Under the pieces are notes generated by a model. That model had not been told where the DNA came from. It worked only from the letters and a program-made list of their open reading frames with translations, and did not search any database. Shown here piece by piece: positions 9,834 through 20,999 of a stretch of 64,000 nt of DNA (its first letter is position 1; each line of letters starts with the position of its first letter). The position numbers and the translations under genes were made by a program. Source of the DNA: Acridotheres tristis (Eukaryota; Chordata; Aves; Passeriformes; Sturnidae); the NCBI GenBank assembly GCA_037013685.1, contig CM072897.1, forward strand, positions 20,162,143 to 20,226,142, in the 5' to 3' direction.

Positions 9834-12800
9834 CAGCTGATAGTGGCTGAGGACCAAAGTCACGTGTTGTGCCTGATTTAATTGGCATTTCTGGAGTGTA
9901 GGGCTCTTTCTCTGCATGCTTGTGAGAAGAGGGAGAATCTTGAGCTTGACTTTGGCTGGGTTGGGAGTGGGGATGCACCTCGGCCCTGTCCCACCACGCC
10001 CTCCGCAGCACGGCTCTGACTGGGATTAGGGCCTGTGGGCGCTGATGCAATACTAGTTCCAGATGTAATGCAATAAGCCTCTTTGTCCCCTTTATCCAGA
10101 GCATTATGTAAATAAGATGGTATTTATGGTCCCAGGTATGTTGTTCCGGGGCTGTGTGACATCCTGCGTGCGCAGTGATGCCCTTTGGGTGCTGGCTCCC
10201 TCGCTGGTGTTCCTGGCCAGAGACAGGGACCTGCTGGGGGCAGGTAGTGAGCAGGCAGATGCTTCTGGGGAGTGTGTCACATGCTGCTTCCCTACGGAGA
10301 GGAGGCGAGGCTGCGGGTGACCTTGCCAGGAGCTGGTGACAGTTTAACCGTGCTCAGTTGCTTGTACACGATGAAGGCAGCGAGGGGATCAGTGCTGGAG
10401 TCTGTGGGTGGTTGCCCACTGAGGCCATGGAGAATCCCATGGTTATCATAGCAGGCTTCCTGCAGGATATGGCCTTGGGGATGGGAGAGCTATGTGTCTG
10501 TTCCCAAGTCTGTGTTCCATTGCAACTGATAGTAGTTTGTGGAGATATTTTTTGGGAAGCACCAAAGTCTCTGAAGCACCTGGAGGTGGTCTGGGCTGTT
10601 TGCAGTTCTTCTGTGATGCCTCTTCTAATGCTTCATGGGCTCTCTAGGCATGAGGAGAGCTTGTCATTTTTACTTGGGTCTTGCCTGCTTACTTGGGAAG
10701 ATCCTAATTTGGGTGCTTGTGGCAGTAGGTGGATGGATGCGGATGCCATTGCATGGGGGTACTTGACTCTCCCCGGGTTTGGGGTTGAGGTAGTGGTGTG
10801 TTGAGGAGCCCATGTGGGTGTGAAGGACCTTTTCTAAGGTCAGGGGTAGGTAGATGAGCTGGTGTAGAGCATACAACTATGCTGGGAGCTCATTGGTGGC
10901 CGCGTATGGCTCCTGAACCAGAGCTTTGGCCAACCTGGCAGCAGCCAGCCTGCTTTATGTCCCCATGCTGTGTTGACTTGGATGAGGAAGGGTGTTGCTT
11001 TGTGTTGGGATAGGGCATGAAAAGAGATCCCACTGGGATATAGCTTACTTTGCCATGCAGATGCACTTTCCTGAAGGTCGGTGCCTTGAGGTATGACATT
11101 GTGTTGGAGGAAGGAGTGAGGCTGAGCTTGAACAATCTTACAGTAAGAAAATAGGGAATGGCTGCCTGACCAGGAAACTTGCTCTGGGACTCCAGTTGTC
11201 TTTGTGGTTGATTTTTTTCTTTAAAGGAAACCAATTTCCATCTGCAATTGGGTGAAAAATCGGTTTTTGTGACGAGCCCAAGAGGTTGTTTTGTTTTTGC
11301 TGCAGCTGAGTGTCCTTCACATGCACAAAACCCACTGACGTAGCTGCTGAACGTCAGCTCAGATGTGGTGTGAGAGGTATGAAAGGATACAAGTGCAGTT
11401 TTTTTGTGGATGAATAAGGATAATTTCAGGACAACCTTGATATTTTGTATTGAAACATGAAATGCCCAACTTCTACAATTCATTGCCATGTTCATGGTGT
11501 CAGAAAAGGAAATATGATGTTGTTGCTCTATGCTCCTGTTTCCCCAAGCACAGAAAGGTTTTGTGACACTGGACTTTTCCTCTAAGCTGTTCTTGGGCCA
11601 CTCATTCTTCCAGTGGCTGGAATGATGAGATCTCTACATGTGTGAGATGAGATGTCTCATGAGATCTCTCCATCATGTATGATGGGGCTATCCTGATTTA
11701 ATGATAACAAAATTGATTTTAATGAATTTGCTGAGCCCATTTGTGGTTTGGATTAGCAGAGCGTTGTTGGTTCAAGTGGGTCCAAAGATTTGAATTGGAG
11801 TTTTCCTGGTGCTTCTCTAGGAGGATGAAGATCAGATCAGGAGGAGTGTGCTTTAAAGGAGTGAAAAAGAGGTGTGTAATGACTTCACTGACAGTAAACA
11901 CTATGAATCCAATAGGAAAGGAAGAGTCTTGCTCATCTCTGAGAGAATTACTTCTCCTTTCCCAAAGGTTTTGTAGTCTTGTTGAAATTTCTTCTTGTCC
12001 TGAGGATTTCTTGTTTGTCTTTGAGGGGGTTTCACATCTAATCTGCACCTTCCTTCTGCATCCATTGCCATAAGTAATTCCAAGTGCACTAGGACTCCCC
12101 AGATAAGCCCAGCCCACTTTGATGCATGGTTTTCATTGGGTTTTATTGTATTCCTGTGCACTGGCTAATTCACAAAATTCGGCAATTTGCAATGGGTCAT
12201 TAGCACAAATTAGCAACTTTCTGATGGATATCAGAGCACCGCAAATGTGCTGTATTAATCTGGGAGATACACCTATTTATTATCCCTCCCAGGAAAAAAA
12301 AAAGGGATTTCTCGGCATGGTGCTTGCTCTACTTGCATTTGTCCCTGTCTGCATGTGCCTTCCCTCCTCCTTTACTTCACAGTCTGGTTGTTTTTTTCCC
12401 AAAGTGTTCCCAGGCTGATGATGTGACAGGAAGAGGGATTACAGCTGCACGCACTGGCCTTGCTACAAAGGGAGCCTCAGCTTTGGGAGCCAAGGTGCCC
12501 TAATTGGTTATTGAATGAAGGGAATTAAAGACAAATTATAGGTGAAGTGGCAGCTCCTCTGGTTTTAGAGTGGTGGAGAGATGTTCGTCGTCTTCTGAAG
12601 GCTGTGAAATAGCTAAGGCTGGCTGCATGGTCTGCTCCTAAAAGGAAAGATAAGCAAATAAAGCCCAGAAGCTCTTCCTTCTCTAGGAGCAAGCAAACCA
12701 GTGGCTGTCCATCCTCTCTGACCGGCGCTTCTCTGCTCTTCTCCTGTCGAGGCAGGGCTGTGGCTGGGAGACACTGCTCAGCTGGGATCACTCTGGTGCT

Positions 12801-14654
12801 CTTCCTTTGGATGAAGAAGATGGAAAAGAGATGTTGACTTTGTTGCAGGGTGGCAATGCAGCCAATGGTTTGCTGTTCCTGCTGTTCCTTTGTGGAGGGT
12901 CATCCTTGTTGGATACTTGCATCTCTGAGACCATGAGAACCCAGTTTGAGACTGGACTCATGATGGAGCTGGGGGACAGCAGGGAGACCGGGAGCAAGGT
13001 GAGGAGCCACGCTGCCTCCGGAGCCCTGTAAGGAACGGGAGCAAATGGCCGGTTCAGTAGTGACCACCCTGCTCCCACCAACACCCTGAGCTCGAGATGG
13101 TGCCAACACCTGGGTGCCTTCCTGCATCCCTGCTGACAGCGTTGGGGAAAAGGGCAAGTTCCCTTTTCTGGTACTTACTCCAGTGTTTTTTTATGCCCAT
13201 TGGTTGTCTTTGGTCTTTGCCAGGTCTTCTTTCTTCCCATTTCAATGGCTAATGCTTCAAGGATCTTTCCTGGTCACATCTGTCTTACTGCTTCCTCTCA
13301 CTGCTGGCAGTCTTCCAGCCTGCATGGAGTGCTGAAGTTTGGGAACCTCTTGGATTGTTTTTATGTGCCCTCTACTCTCTTCTAGGCTGTGCTAAAGGAC
13401 AGGCCACCAGTTCAGATACCTTTAAGCCTCTCATAAATCAGCTCACTTCTGTGTTGGGGTTAGCAAGGATGTAACTGCACTGGTTTTAAATCCACACAGC
13501 TCTTCCACTTTCTGAGCTGAAACCAGCTCTGTTCAAGGGACAGTCATTCCCCAGGTTTATCGCTATAGGAAGTATTGCAGTGCCAAGCAGATTGGCTCAG
13601 GTGTCTTGTTTTGAGTGTTTAATGTTATTTTTGGCACCAGCCAGCAGCGGCATGGCTGGCTGGGCTCAAGAATGGCCTTTGTGGTGGTAGAGGAACAGCG
13701 GGGCCATGTCTAATGCTGCTGGAGTGCACTAGCTTGTCTGGGGTAGACTCACCCAAAGTCTCCAAACCAAACCAATGGCTGGTTATTGCTCATGGTGTTG
13801 CTTTGCTTTTGCTGCTGAATAGCTGCCAATGGTCTGTGTGTCGGCCTTAGACAGCCAAACTCTGTGGCACCGCTGCTCTACTCCTCTGGCACTGCTAGCA
13901 CCTGCCAGGCACCTGCTGGGTGCCAGTGATGCTGTGACACTTATGAGGACCATGGGGCGAGCAGGAGTTGCAGATTTTGGGTGAAGATGGGGCTGTGTTT
14001 CTGGTTCTTGTTAAACCATTGCGTGCAGGTCTGAGCATGGCAGTTACTCAGGGGTGTCTTCCAGCATGCAGATACAACAGTGAGGGCTAAATCCTTGTTG
14101 AGCAGCCCTGATTCAGGGTAGATCTGAGAGCTGAGCCTGCACGAAGGAAACTGCTCTGTCATTTTACCTGCCAAATACTAGTTCTCTGACACATGTGGGT
14201 TTTTTAATTCCTCTTTCCCTATACAGCAGAAAGTTTAGACACTGAGCACCTATTTGTGTTTGTGAATTTGGGTAAGATCTGTGCTCTCTTAGAAAGATCT
14301 TGGCCGTATTCAGCTGCCTAAGATTTTAGAGTCTGCAAGGTCATGCTTGCTGGAAGATGTCTATCTTGGCATTTTTGGATGAGAGGCTGTGATCCAGAGC
14401 CTGAGCCTTGCTACTGCTTGCTCATCTCCATGACAAAGGCTTGGGAAGGGATGTGGTTCACACAGGACCCTGCTGTCAGAGCTGTAACAAAGCGCTGGCA
14501 TGACTCTTGGCCTGTTTATGCTGTGCTTGATGCTCCTCCAGTCCATTCCACTGTGTTATCACCATGGCCTTTCCTGCAAACCTGGCTCCTGCCTGGTAGG
14601 AAGGAGGTCAGTCAGCTCTTTGCAGGGGTGCTGTGTCTGCAGGAACATTCCTGG

Positions 14655-14945
14655 ACTTAAGGGGCACCTACAAAGAGGAGCCATATGGAGAAACCAAGGG
14701 GCAACAGATAAAAATTGCTCCAGGAGAGGTTTCATCTCAACATAAGAAAGAAATTTTTTACAGCCATTCCCTGAAACAACCCCCTCCATGACACAGTAAG
14801 AGTCCATGCCGGTGGAGGTTTTCAAGATGTGACTGTACAGGGTGGTAGGTAATCTCACCTGATCTCCCTTCTTCTCAAAAGGTTGAAGCAGGTTACCTCT
14901 CAAGGTCCCTTCCAACCTGCTCTGTTCTACGGTTCTGTGACCTGA
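14655..14945 (+). repeat. CR1 LINE fragment (ORF2 C-terminus and 3' end)
   Basis: The + strand carries 'ggtttcatctcaacataagaa' in pieces. Translated, this gives RFHLNIRKKFFT, a motif typical of the C-terminus of CR1 ORF2. It is followed by '...ggaggttttcaagatg', 'ggtcccttccaacctg' and a terminal 'ttctacggttctgtga', which is the CR1 3' end. The copy is broken by stops and indels and truncated on its 5' side. It lies in intron 1 in sense orientation. Confidence 0.75.
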
Positions 14946-16699
14946 GTCATGTGTGTTCAAGCTTGTGTGTAACAATGGTGCTTGCTCAGCTTCCCAGTGG
15001 AGAAGTGACTCCAACAGTGCAATTTGGCAGAGAGTGAGTAGATGCTCCAAGAAGGTACTGTTTGCCAGCCATCCTTCACAGGAACTGAATGGAGGGTTTG
15101 GTGCCTTCATGTGGGTCTGTAGGTATCAGTGTGCCTCCTGCTTGACTTGAAGACCATGTGCTGGTTCTCTTCCTGATAGTTTTCTTGAAATATGAAGCTC
15201 TTAGACTTCCTTGTGAGTTGGTGGAAGAAATGTGAGCTGTGTTTTATTCTGAAGTACATACAGAAGTGGTACCTTGAAAAAAATGCACAAGTTGAGAGAC
15301 ATCAAAATCAAATAATTGTAAATCTGAAGAAATGTGGAGTCTGAAGGAAAGAATAGACAAAAAATTTGGACTTCGGTGGTGACACTTGAAAACTGATGGG
15401 AGGATTAGAGACGTACTTGTTCCAGTTTCCTCCATTTCACAGTATAAAGGAAAGCCTGAAACTCTTGGTCCTCTTTGTGTTCACCCTTTCTGTTTGTCTC
15501 ATGTATCAGGGCTGTATGTAGGCTGTTGGGAGTTGAGGGAAATGAGGAGTTCTCAAGAAGGGTGTCTTTGCGAGTCAGACATGTTCAGGAACGCTGGGTT
15601 TTTCAGCCCTAGATCGAGTTGATCCTCACAGTATTGAGGTTATAGAAGTGTCAATAAGAAGCAACACTAAGTTTTAGCTATTCTGGTATTTTCTTCAAAC
15701 GCACTGGCACCGTGTTTCTGTCTTTTATATTGACAACTTGGCTGGACGTTGTCATGTGCTGGAGTTGTGTGGAGTTTTGCTAGAAAGGTCATGTTTTAAG
15801 GTCATGAGTGAATGGGAGTGGAGGTGACGTTGAATTTTGATCCCAGGATCACCTTTTTCCTGATGATGAATGTGAAGTTGAGGCCTGAGTGTTTATTTGG
15901 GAGCAGGTGGGGTTTTGTTGCTGAGAAGTCTCTGGAGCTTAGCTTCAGGTAGGGTGATTGCCTGGCTGCCCTGCACCAAGGTGGTCTCTGCTCATCTTTC
16001 CACTTTCCTCTGTCTCTAGCCTCTTCCAGTGGTGTCCTGCTTTTGTCATGCCTGGACTGAAGTATTTCAAGCTTTTCTCAAGAATGCCCTCAAAGTGACT
16101 CATCGATTGAGTGCTGACCTGTCTCAGGTTCATCTCCAGTGTCAAGGCTCAGCCTTCAGAAACTTGGGAGTCCTGGCCTGAGTTTGTCAGTCTCTTTCAG
16201 TGCTCTGGCTGCAGTGCATGCTGGAAGATGTAGTCTTGATGGGGTGCACCTCCATATTAAAAAAAGAAGGGTGGCTCCATTTTATTCAAATTGAGTTCAG
16301 CCTTCTCCCTCCTGGCAGCTTGTTGACGCTGTCCCACTTCAGTGGCCTGAGAGCCACTGAAGTTCCTCGGGTGCCTTGTGTGAGCACAGAGGCAGGAGCA
16401 CAACTCCTCCATTCAAAATCTTGCTTAATTCCACATTGAACTGTGCGTGTTTTGAAGCCCTGCGCCTTGGCGTGTTTTGCAACAGCTCGGACTCCTGCAG
16501 GGTGCAGGCGGTGGAAGGATCCTGCCCCCATTGGGTGGCAGTTCTGGAGGGTGTCATGGCAAATCTCCTTTGTGTGCTACAGCCTGACTGATGTCTGGGG
16601 GAGAGTGAACCCTCCTCCCCTGTGTGATTTCTTGAGCTGAAAGCAGCAAGTGAGTGAGGAAGCTCCTTTGTGCAGATTTCTCCGTCTCCTCTTGTTTGT

Positions 16700-16797
16700 G
16701 CCAGCTGGCTCGCGTTCAACATTTCTCTTTTTTTCTCTCTCGTTTTTTTCTCTTCTCTCTCCCCCAGCTCTAGAGAGAGGGGGCGGGGAGAAAGGGA
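16700..16797. repeat. Polypyrimidine tract switching to polypurine tract
   Basis: About 60 bases of almost pure pyrimidine on the + strand (16706-16765) end in CCCCCAG. After a few bases comes a purine tract (16770-16800, A/G except one C). The pyrimidine part followed by AG at 16766-16767 also has the form of a strong splice acceptor, but no matching downstream donor or coding frame is evident. Confidence 0.55.
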
Positions 16798-19700
16798 ACA
16801 TCTTAAAAAGAAATCTGCAGAAAAGACATGGGAGTTACTTAACAAAAATCCAACCCAAACAAGCCCAGCTGGGGGATTACAAGGCGCGGCAGTAGGAGCT
16901 GAGTGGGGAGTGAGCACAGCAGCGTGGGGAAGGGAGTGTGTCTTCGCCCACTGCCCCAAGTTTCATTAGTCGTAAAAGGAAACAAAAAGGGATCTTATAA
17001 AGCGGCAGTGGATGGGGAGAGCAGCCGACTGGCTGCCAGCAGCTGTAGGAAGGGCCTCGGCACTGCAGCCCCTAGTGCTGCTGCCTCAGCTGGGGGCTTG
17101 TGAGGAGCCTTTTGGGGGTTTGGCAAGCTGGAGGGGCAGCATCCCTTCCATGCCACTGCCTTTGGCTCTTTCGGGAGGGAGCAGAGGGCTCTGCTCTCCA
17201 GGGTTGCTGCTGGCCAGAGCAGCCATCTCACCAAACCTTCTGCTCCTTGCCTGCTGGAGGAAATGCTGCATCCTGCAGATTTTCTCCCCCCTTCCCTGTC
17301 CTCTTTGCCGCTCCTTCTTGTGGGCATTCCTGAAAGTTAATCAGGGTGAAAATTGCAGTCAGTCATGTCTGGAAGCCACCAGAGGCTAATCCTGGAGCGC
17401 TGCAGGCTGGAGCACATGGCTGTGAGACAGTCTCCCTATGTGTGGGCTGGCTGCTGCCAGGAGAAGAGCTTTCTCCTACATCTTGCTGCCCTTGGGCAGT
17501 CAATCCTTGCCAGCTTTGGTCTCCTGGCCTCCAGTAAGCAGCAGAGAAAGCTGGAGTGGCACAGGTTCAGCGGGTTCTGAGCATCCTGCACTGGTTTTAG
17601 CACATAGAGCCAGGGGCTGGTGCAGTTTCCTTGCTGCGTTTTGGAAATGGAGCTGTTCTGGTGGAAGAGCTGTCTCTAGGTGTGTGTGCAGCCCTGAAAG
17701 TGAACTTTCAGGTTTGTCTCTGAATACGGTTTGGCTCTGTCCCAGCCTGTAGATGTGGATTATAGAGGTCTCAGCACCTAATGGAGCTGAATTATTCATG
17801 TCTGGTGCTGTGTGTGTGCAGCATTCCCAAGCAGAAAGCTGTCTCCTTGTAGGATCTGCGCTCCAGGACTGCTCTTAAAATGCTTTGTTGGCAGGTCTCC
17901 AGGCCAACAAGTGAGCACATGCTTTTCATGTTGTGCGGGGATCAATCCTGTGATGGCAGGAGGTAAGGGGAAGGACACGTTTACAGCTGAATCAATCTCC
18001 TCGCTCTGTTTTCTGAGATGCTGTGATTTGTGGCAGCGTTACTTCCCCGGCAGGAGAGTGGGAAGGATCTGGATACCACCTGGTGCTTCTCTAGCTTAGG
18101 CAAAGGAGACAGTGGGAAAGGCACCTCTTTCTCTGGGCCACGGGGTGCGGTAGCCAGAGGCTCCTATGCACCCAATATAATGATGGTGTGTCAGGTTGGG
18201 GTCCCTGCGGGTCTGGCTTGGGAGAGGGATTCCAAATGCTCCTCTGGCTGCAGAGGTTGAGACTGCAGTGGTGGAGTAGAGAGATGGGGAACTGGATGGG
18301 AGTTTTGGGGAGGGGAAAAAGCTGTGGAGTATGCTTTAGAGCCACATGCAATGGAGCGTTTTCAGGAGATCCCCCCAGATCACATTCCAGGGTCCCAGCC
18401 TTCAGCTCTGCTCTGGAAAGAGCTGATCCCTGCCCCAGTCCCTCTTCCTGTAGTGGCATGTCTTGAGTTCTCTGCCTCCCTCTCGTCACAACGTGCCTTT
18501 CCCCTGCTCTTGCCAATCCAGCATGTTCCTGTCCGTCCTGTTTGTGATTCCCTTCTGTCTGCATTAGCAGATCCTGGACTCCCTCAGCACCTCCTTTGTA
18601 GGGTGAAGGTTTTTGCTCCTCTTGTTTTCTAACCCTTTGATTATTCCTGGCTCTCCAATTGCCAGTGGACTTCTGGGGTCCTTCTTCGTTTTGTTGTGGT
18701 AGGAATTGGCAAAACCGCTGCTGTTTGCAGAGTTTGAGACCCAGGTCCTGCTCATCTGCTCTCCTTATTCCATATGTATAAATAATACTTAAGGAGATGT
18801 GTGTGCGTATGTGCACGTTTGGAGCAGCAACGTGAATTCTGTGGTGGGAGTGGAGAGCTGGCCAAGCTGGCATCATGCAGGTATTGCATGGAGCAGGTGA
18901 TGCTATTCATGTTGCAGTACAGCCCTGCGGATTGTCTGTCATTTTCCTGTCACCGCAAGGTTAGATCCTTGTCTGTTTTTCCCTCTGACCTGAGCTCACC
19001 ATGGCTCTTTGCCTGCTCCAACTTTGGGTCGGCAACTCTTGGATTTGGAAACTGAACTGAACTGAACTCCATCCTCCTGTGGGTTGTTCCTGCACATCAG
19101 TGGTCATCGGTGGTCCACTGGTTCATTGGGATTGTTCCTGAATTCCATGCTTCAGCTTAGGGCTGGGAAGGGACTGGTACCAGCCAAAAATCTAGTCCAT
19201 CCAGCTCATTACTGACTTTGCCCACCCGCACAAAGGAATTGCTGTGGATCCGTGACACGAAGATTGTCGTGCAGGGGTGAGATGGTCGCTGCCAATTGCT
19301 GCCAGTCTCATCGGTGATTTGGAGAGAGGTTCTGGAGAGGCATGTTGATGGGGTTGGACACACCAGCTTGGAACTGGGGAGCAGGTGCTGGGGCAGAGGA
19401 AGAGGAGGAGGAGGAGGCCATGGAAACACACAGGTCAGCTTTGGGAAGCTGTTAGCGAGTCCGGTGCACAAAGTGATCTCCTGATTCGGCACTTTCCCTG
19501 CTGCTGAAATGAGAGGTCAGTGCTTTTCATTTCCAGCTTGTGCGCAAGTCCCCCAGCTCCTGGGGTTAAAAATCTCCGTAATGACCTGTCAGAGAGCAGA
19601 TTATTAGCTGTACAGAGCCGAGGATGCTGTGGGGAGCAGATGGAAAATGGTCTGGCTGCGGCAGCCTAGCTGATGAAAGAATCCCTGGCATTTTTACAGT

Positions 19701-19800
19701 GTTTGTGTCTCTGGAAACACACTGAAGCTGCTTTCCAGGCTCCTTCCTGCTGGGGTTTGAAGAAATTTGTGTGTGTGTGGTGTGGGGTTTTTCCGCTGTT

Positions 19801-19885
19801 TGTTTTTGGGTGTTTTTGTTTGTTTGTTTTTTCCTTGCTTTTTTTTTTTTTTCTTTTTTTTTTTTTATTTCTCATTTCTCTTTAA
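19801..19885. repeat. T-rich low-complexity tract
   Basis: Two nearly pure T runs (14 and 13 bases, separated by one C at 19853) follow a G/T-rich stretch with TGTTTG units. The short open frame rich in F and L across it is a composition artefact. It lies about 1 kb upstream of exon 2. Confidence 0.75.
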
Positions 19886-20881
19886 GTCACTTGTTTTTGA
19901 AATGTCACTTGTAAATAGTACCAGGAGCAAGCAGGCCTGGAGCTTGGTGGGGAAGGGGAGGACAATGGTGGTGGAGAAAAGCCTCATCCAAATGGGTGGT
20001 CAAGGATTTCTCAAGGATTCTGGAGAACAGGTGGCCTTGCTGGGCGGTGCTGGGAAGAAGCTGTTACATGTGTTAATTATGTCTCATCAGGGTGCTGTGT
20101 CAGGTTGCGCGTGGGTGTCTTTTTTGTTTCCCTCCCTGGGGGGAGAGGCTGGGAAGCAGGGAGGAGATATTTTGGGCTTACCGGGGTCAGCTGTGGCGTG
20201 GGCAGGTAGGGCTGAGCCCTCTCATCCTGAATAAGACTTTGTATTTACATAATTGCATCTCTATTTCCCATTGGAAGCTTTTGGGCTTGGCCAGAGGTGG
20301 TGGTGTTAAACACTCCAAATCTGGGTACTGTGTTGCTCTGCCCAGAGGTGTGGGATGGGAACCCTTATGCTTCCCACTGCGATTTGGCCTTTGGTGACTG
20401 CTCTGACACGTCCCAAGTGTCACAGGCACTCTGAAGACTGGGATTTATTTCCCACCAAGGCACTTGACTTGCCTGATGAGCAGCTCTTGTCCCTCACAGC
20501 GAGGCTGGTGTGGAGAGGAGCTCTCACTCTGGGTGGCATTGGCAGGAGAGGAATCAATCCTCCCTCCCTGGGGCAGCGCTCGATAATTCAGAGGGAAATG
20601 GTGAGCGGGGAAATGTGTGAGTAATGTCTTGTTGGAGCCGAGAGCCGTGACCTGCCAGGGCTGGTATTGATCGAGGACCAGTGCCAGATGGCTGCTGCTG
20701 CGGGGGCGGCTGTGGAGCAGCCCCAGCCCAGGGGATGGCAGAAGGAATGCTGTGAGGGGGATTTGGGAGGTTGGGGGTTTTGCTCTCCCCAGATCTCTCC
20801 TGCCTGCAGATGTGGCTGTCAATGATCTGTCTGCCCATGGCTCTTTGTGTGTAACCTTGCTCTCTTTTCTCTCCCTTCCAG

Positions 20882-20999
20882 CAGCGATGCCGTCACCTGG
20901 GCAGACCCCGACCACTGGAAGCCCCCCAAGGACGTAGGTGACCCCCAGGGCATAGAGGCAGGGAAGAGCCTTTGACTGTGAGGGGCCGTTAACTCTAAG
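20882..20999 (+). other. ZNF609: ZNF609 exon 2, 5' UTR part
   Basis: The exon starts after a pyrimidine-rich tract ending TTCCAG (AG at 20880-20881). A second CAG follows directly, so the site is a tandem NAGNAG acceptor that could also start the exon at 20885. The 118 nt before the start codon contain an upstream ATG at 20887 opening a 16-codon uORF that ends with TAG at 20935-20937, 62 nt before the main ATG. The main start context is A at -3 and T at +4, which is adequate. The length is close to the corresponding UTR of the human exon as I recall it (about 127 nt). Confidence 0.85.
20887..20937 (+). other. Upstream ORF in exon 2 (16 codons)
   Basis: The frame reads MPSPGQTPTTGSPPRT then TAG. 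It is complete within exon 2 whichever of the two acceptors is used, and does not overlap the ZNF609 start codon. Its proline- and threonine-rich peptide matches nothing I know. It would be expected to reduce translation of the main frame, but this cannot be judged from sequence. Confidence 0.6.

Larger units (their letters stand above)
7176..20881 (+). other. ZNF609: ZNF609 intron 1
   Basis: The 13.7-kb interval between the predicted exon 1 donor and the exon 2 acceptor contains no convincing exon. It begins within the CpG island with a G-run cluster and a minisatellite (about 7323-7815). Further in are an 11-C run (8573-8583), a 14-bp tandem repeat (9792-9833), a CR1 fragment (about 14655-14945), a polypyrimidine/polypurine switch (16700-16797) and a T-rich tract (19801-19885). 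Several AT-rich blocks with homeodomain-type strings (9045-9095, 12160-12290, 19558-19640) could be regulatory. Outside these I see nothing specific. Confidence 0.65.

Noticed and set aside
16339..16959. 206-codon minus-strand frame
   Set aside because: Its middle is the translation of the polypurine/polypyrimidine tract (charged low complexity).
18091..18876. 261-codon minus-strand frame in intron 1
   Set aside because: No family resemblance, no splice context, average composition; most likely chance.
19673..19885. Hydrophobic open frame that looks like membrane segments
   Set aside because: It is the translation of a T-rich tract (poly-Phe/Leu).
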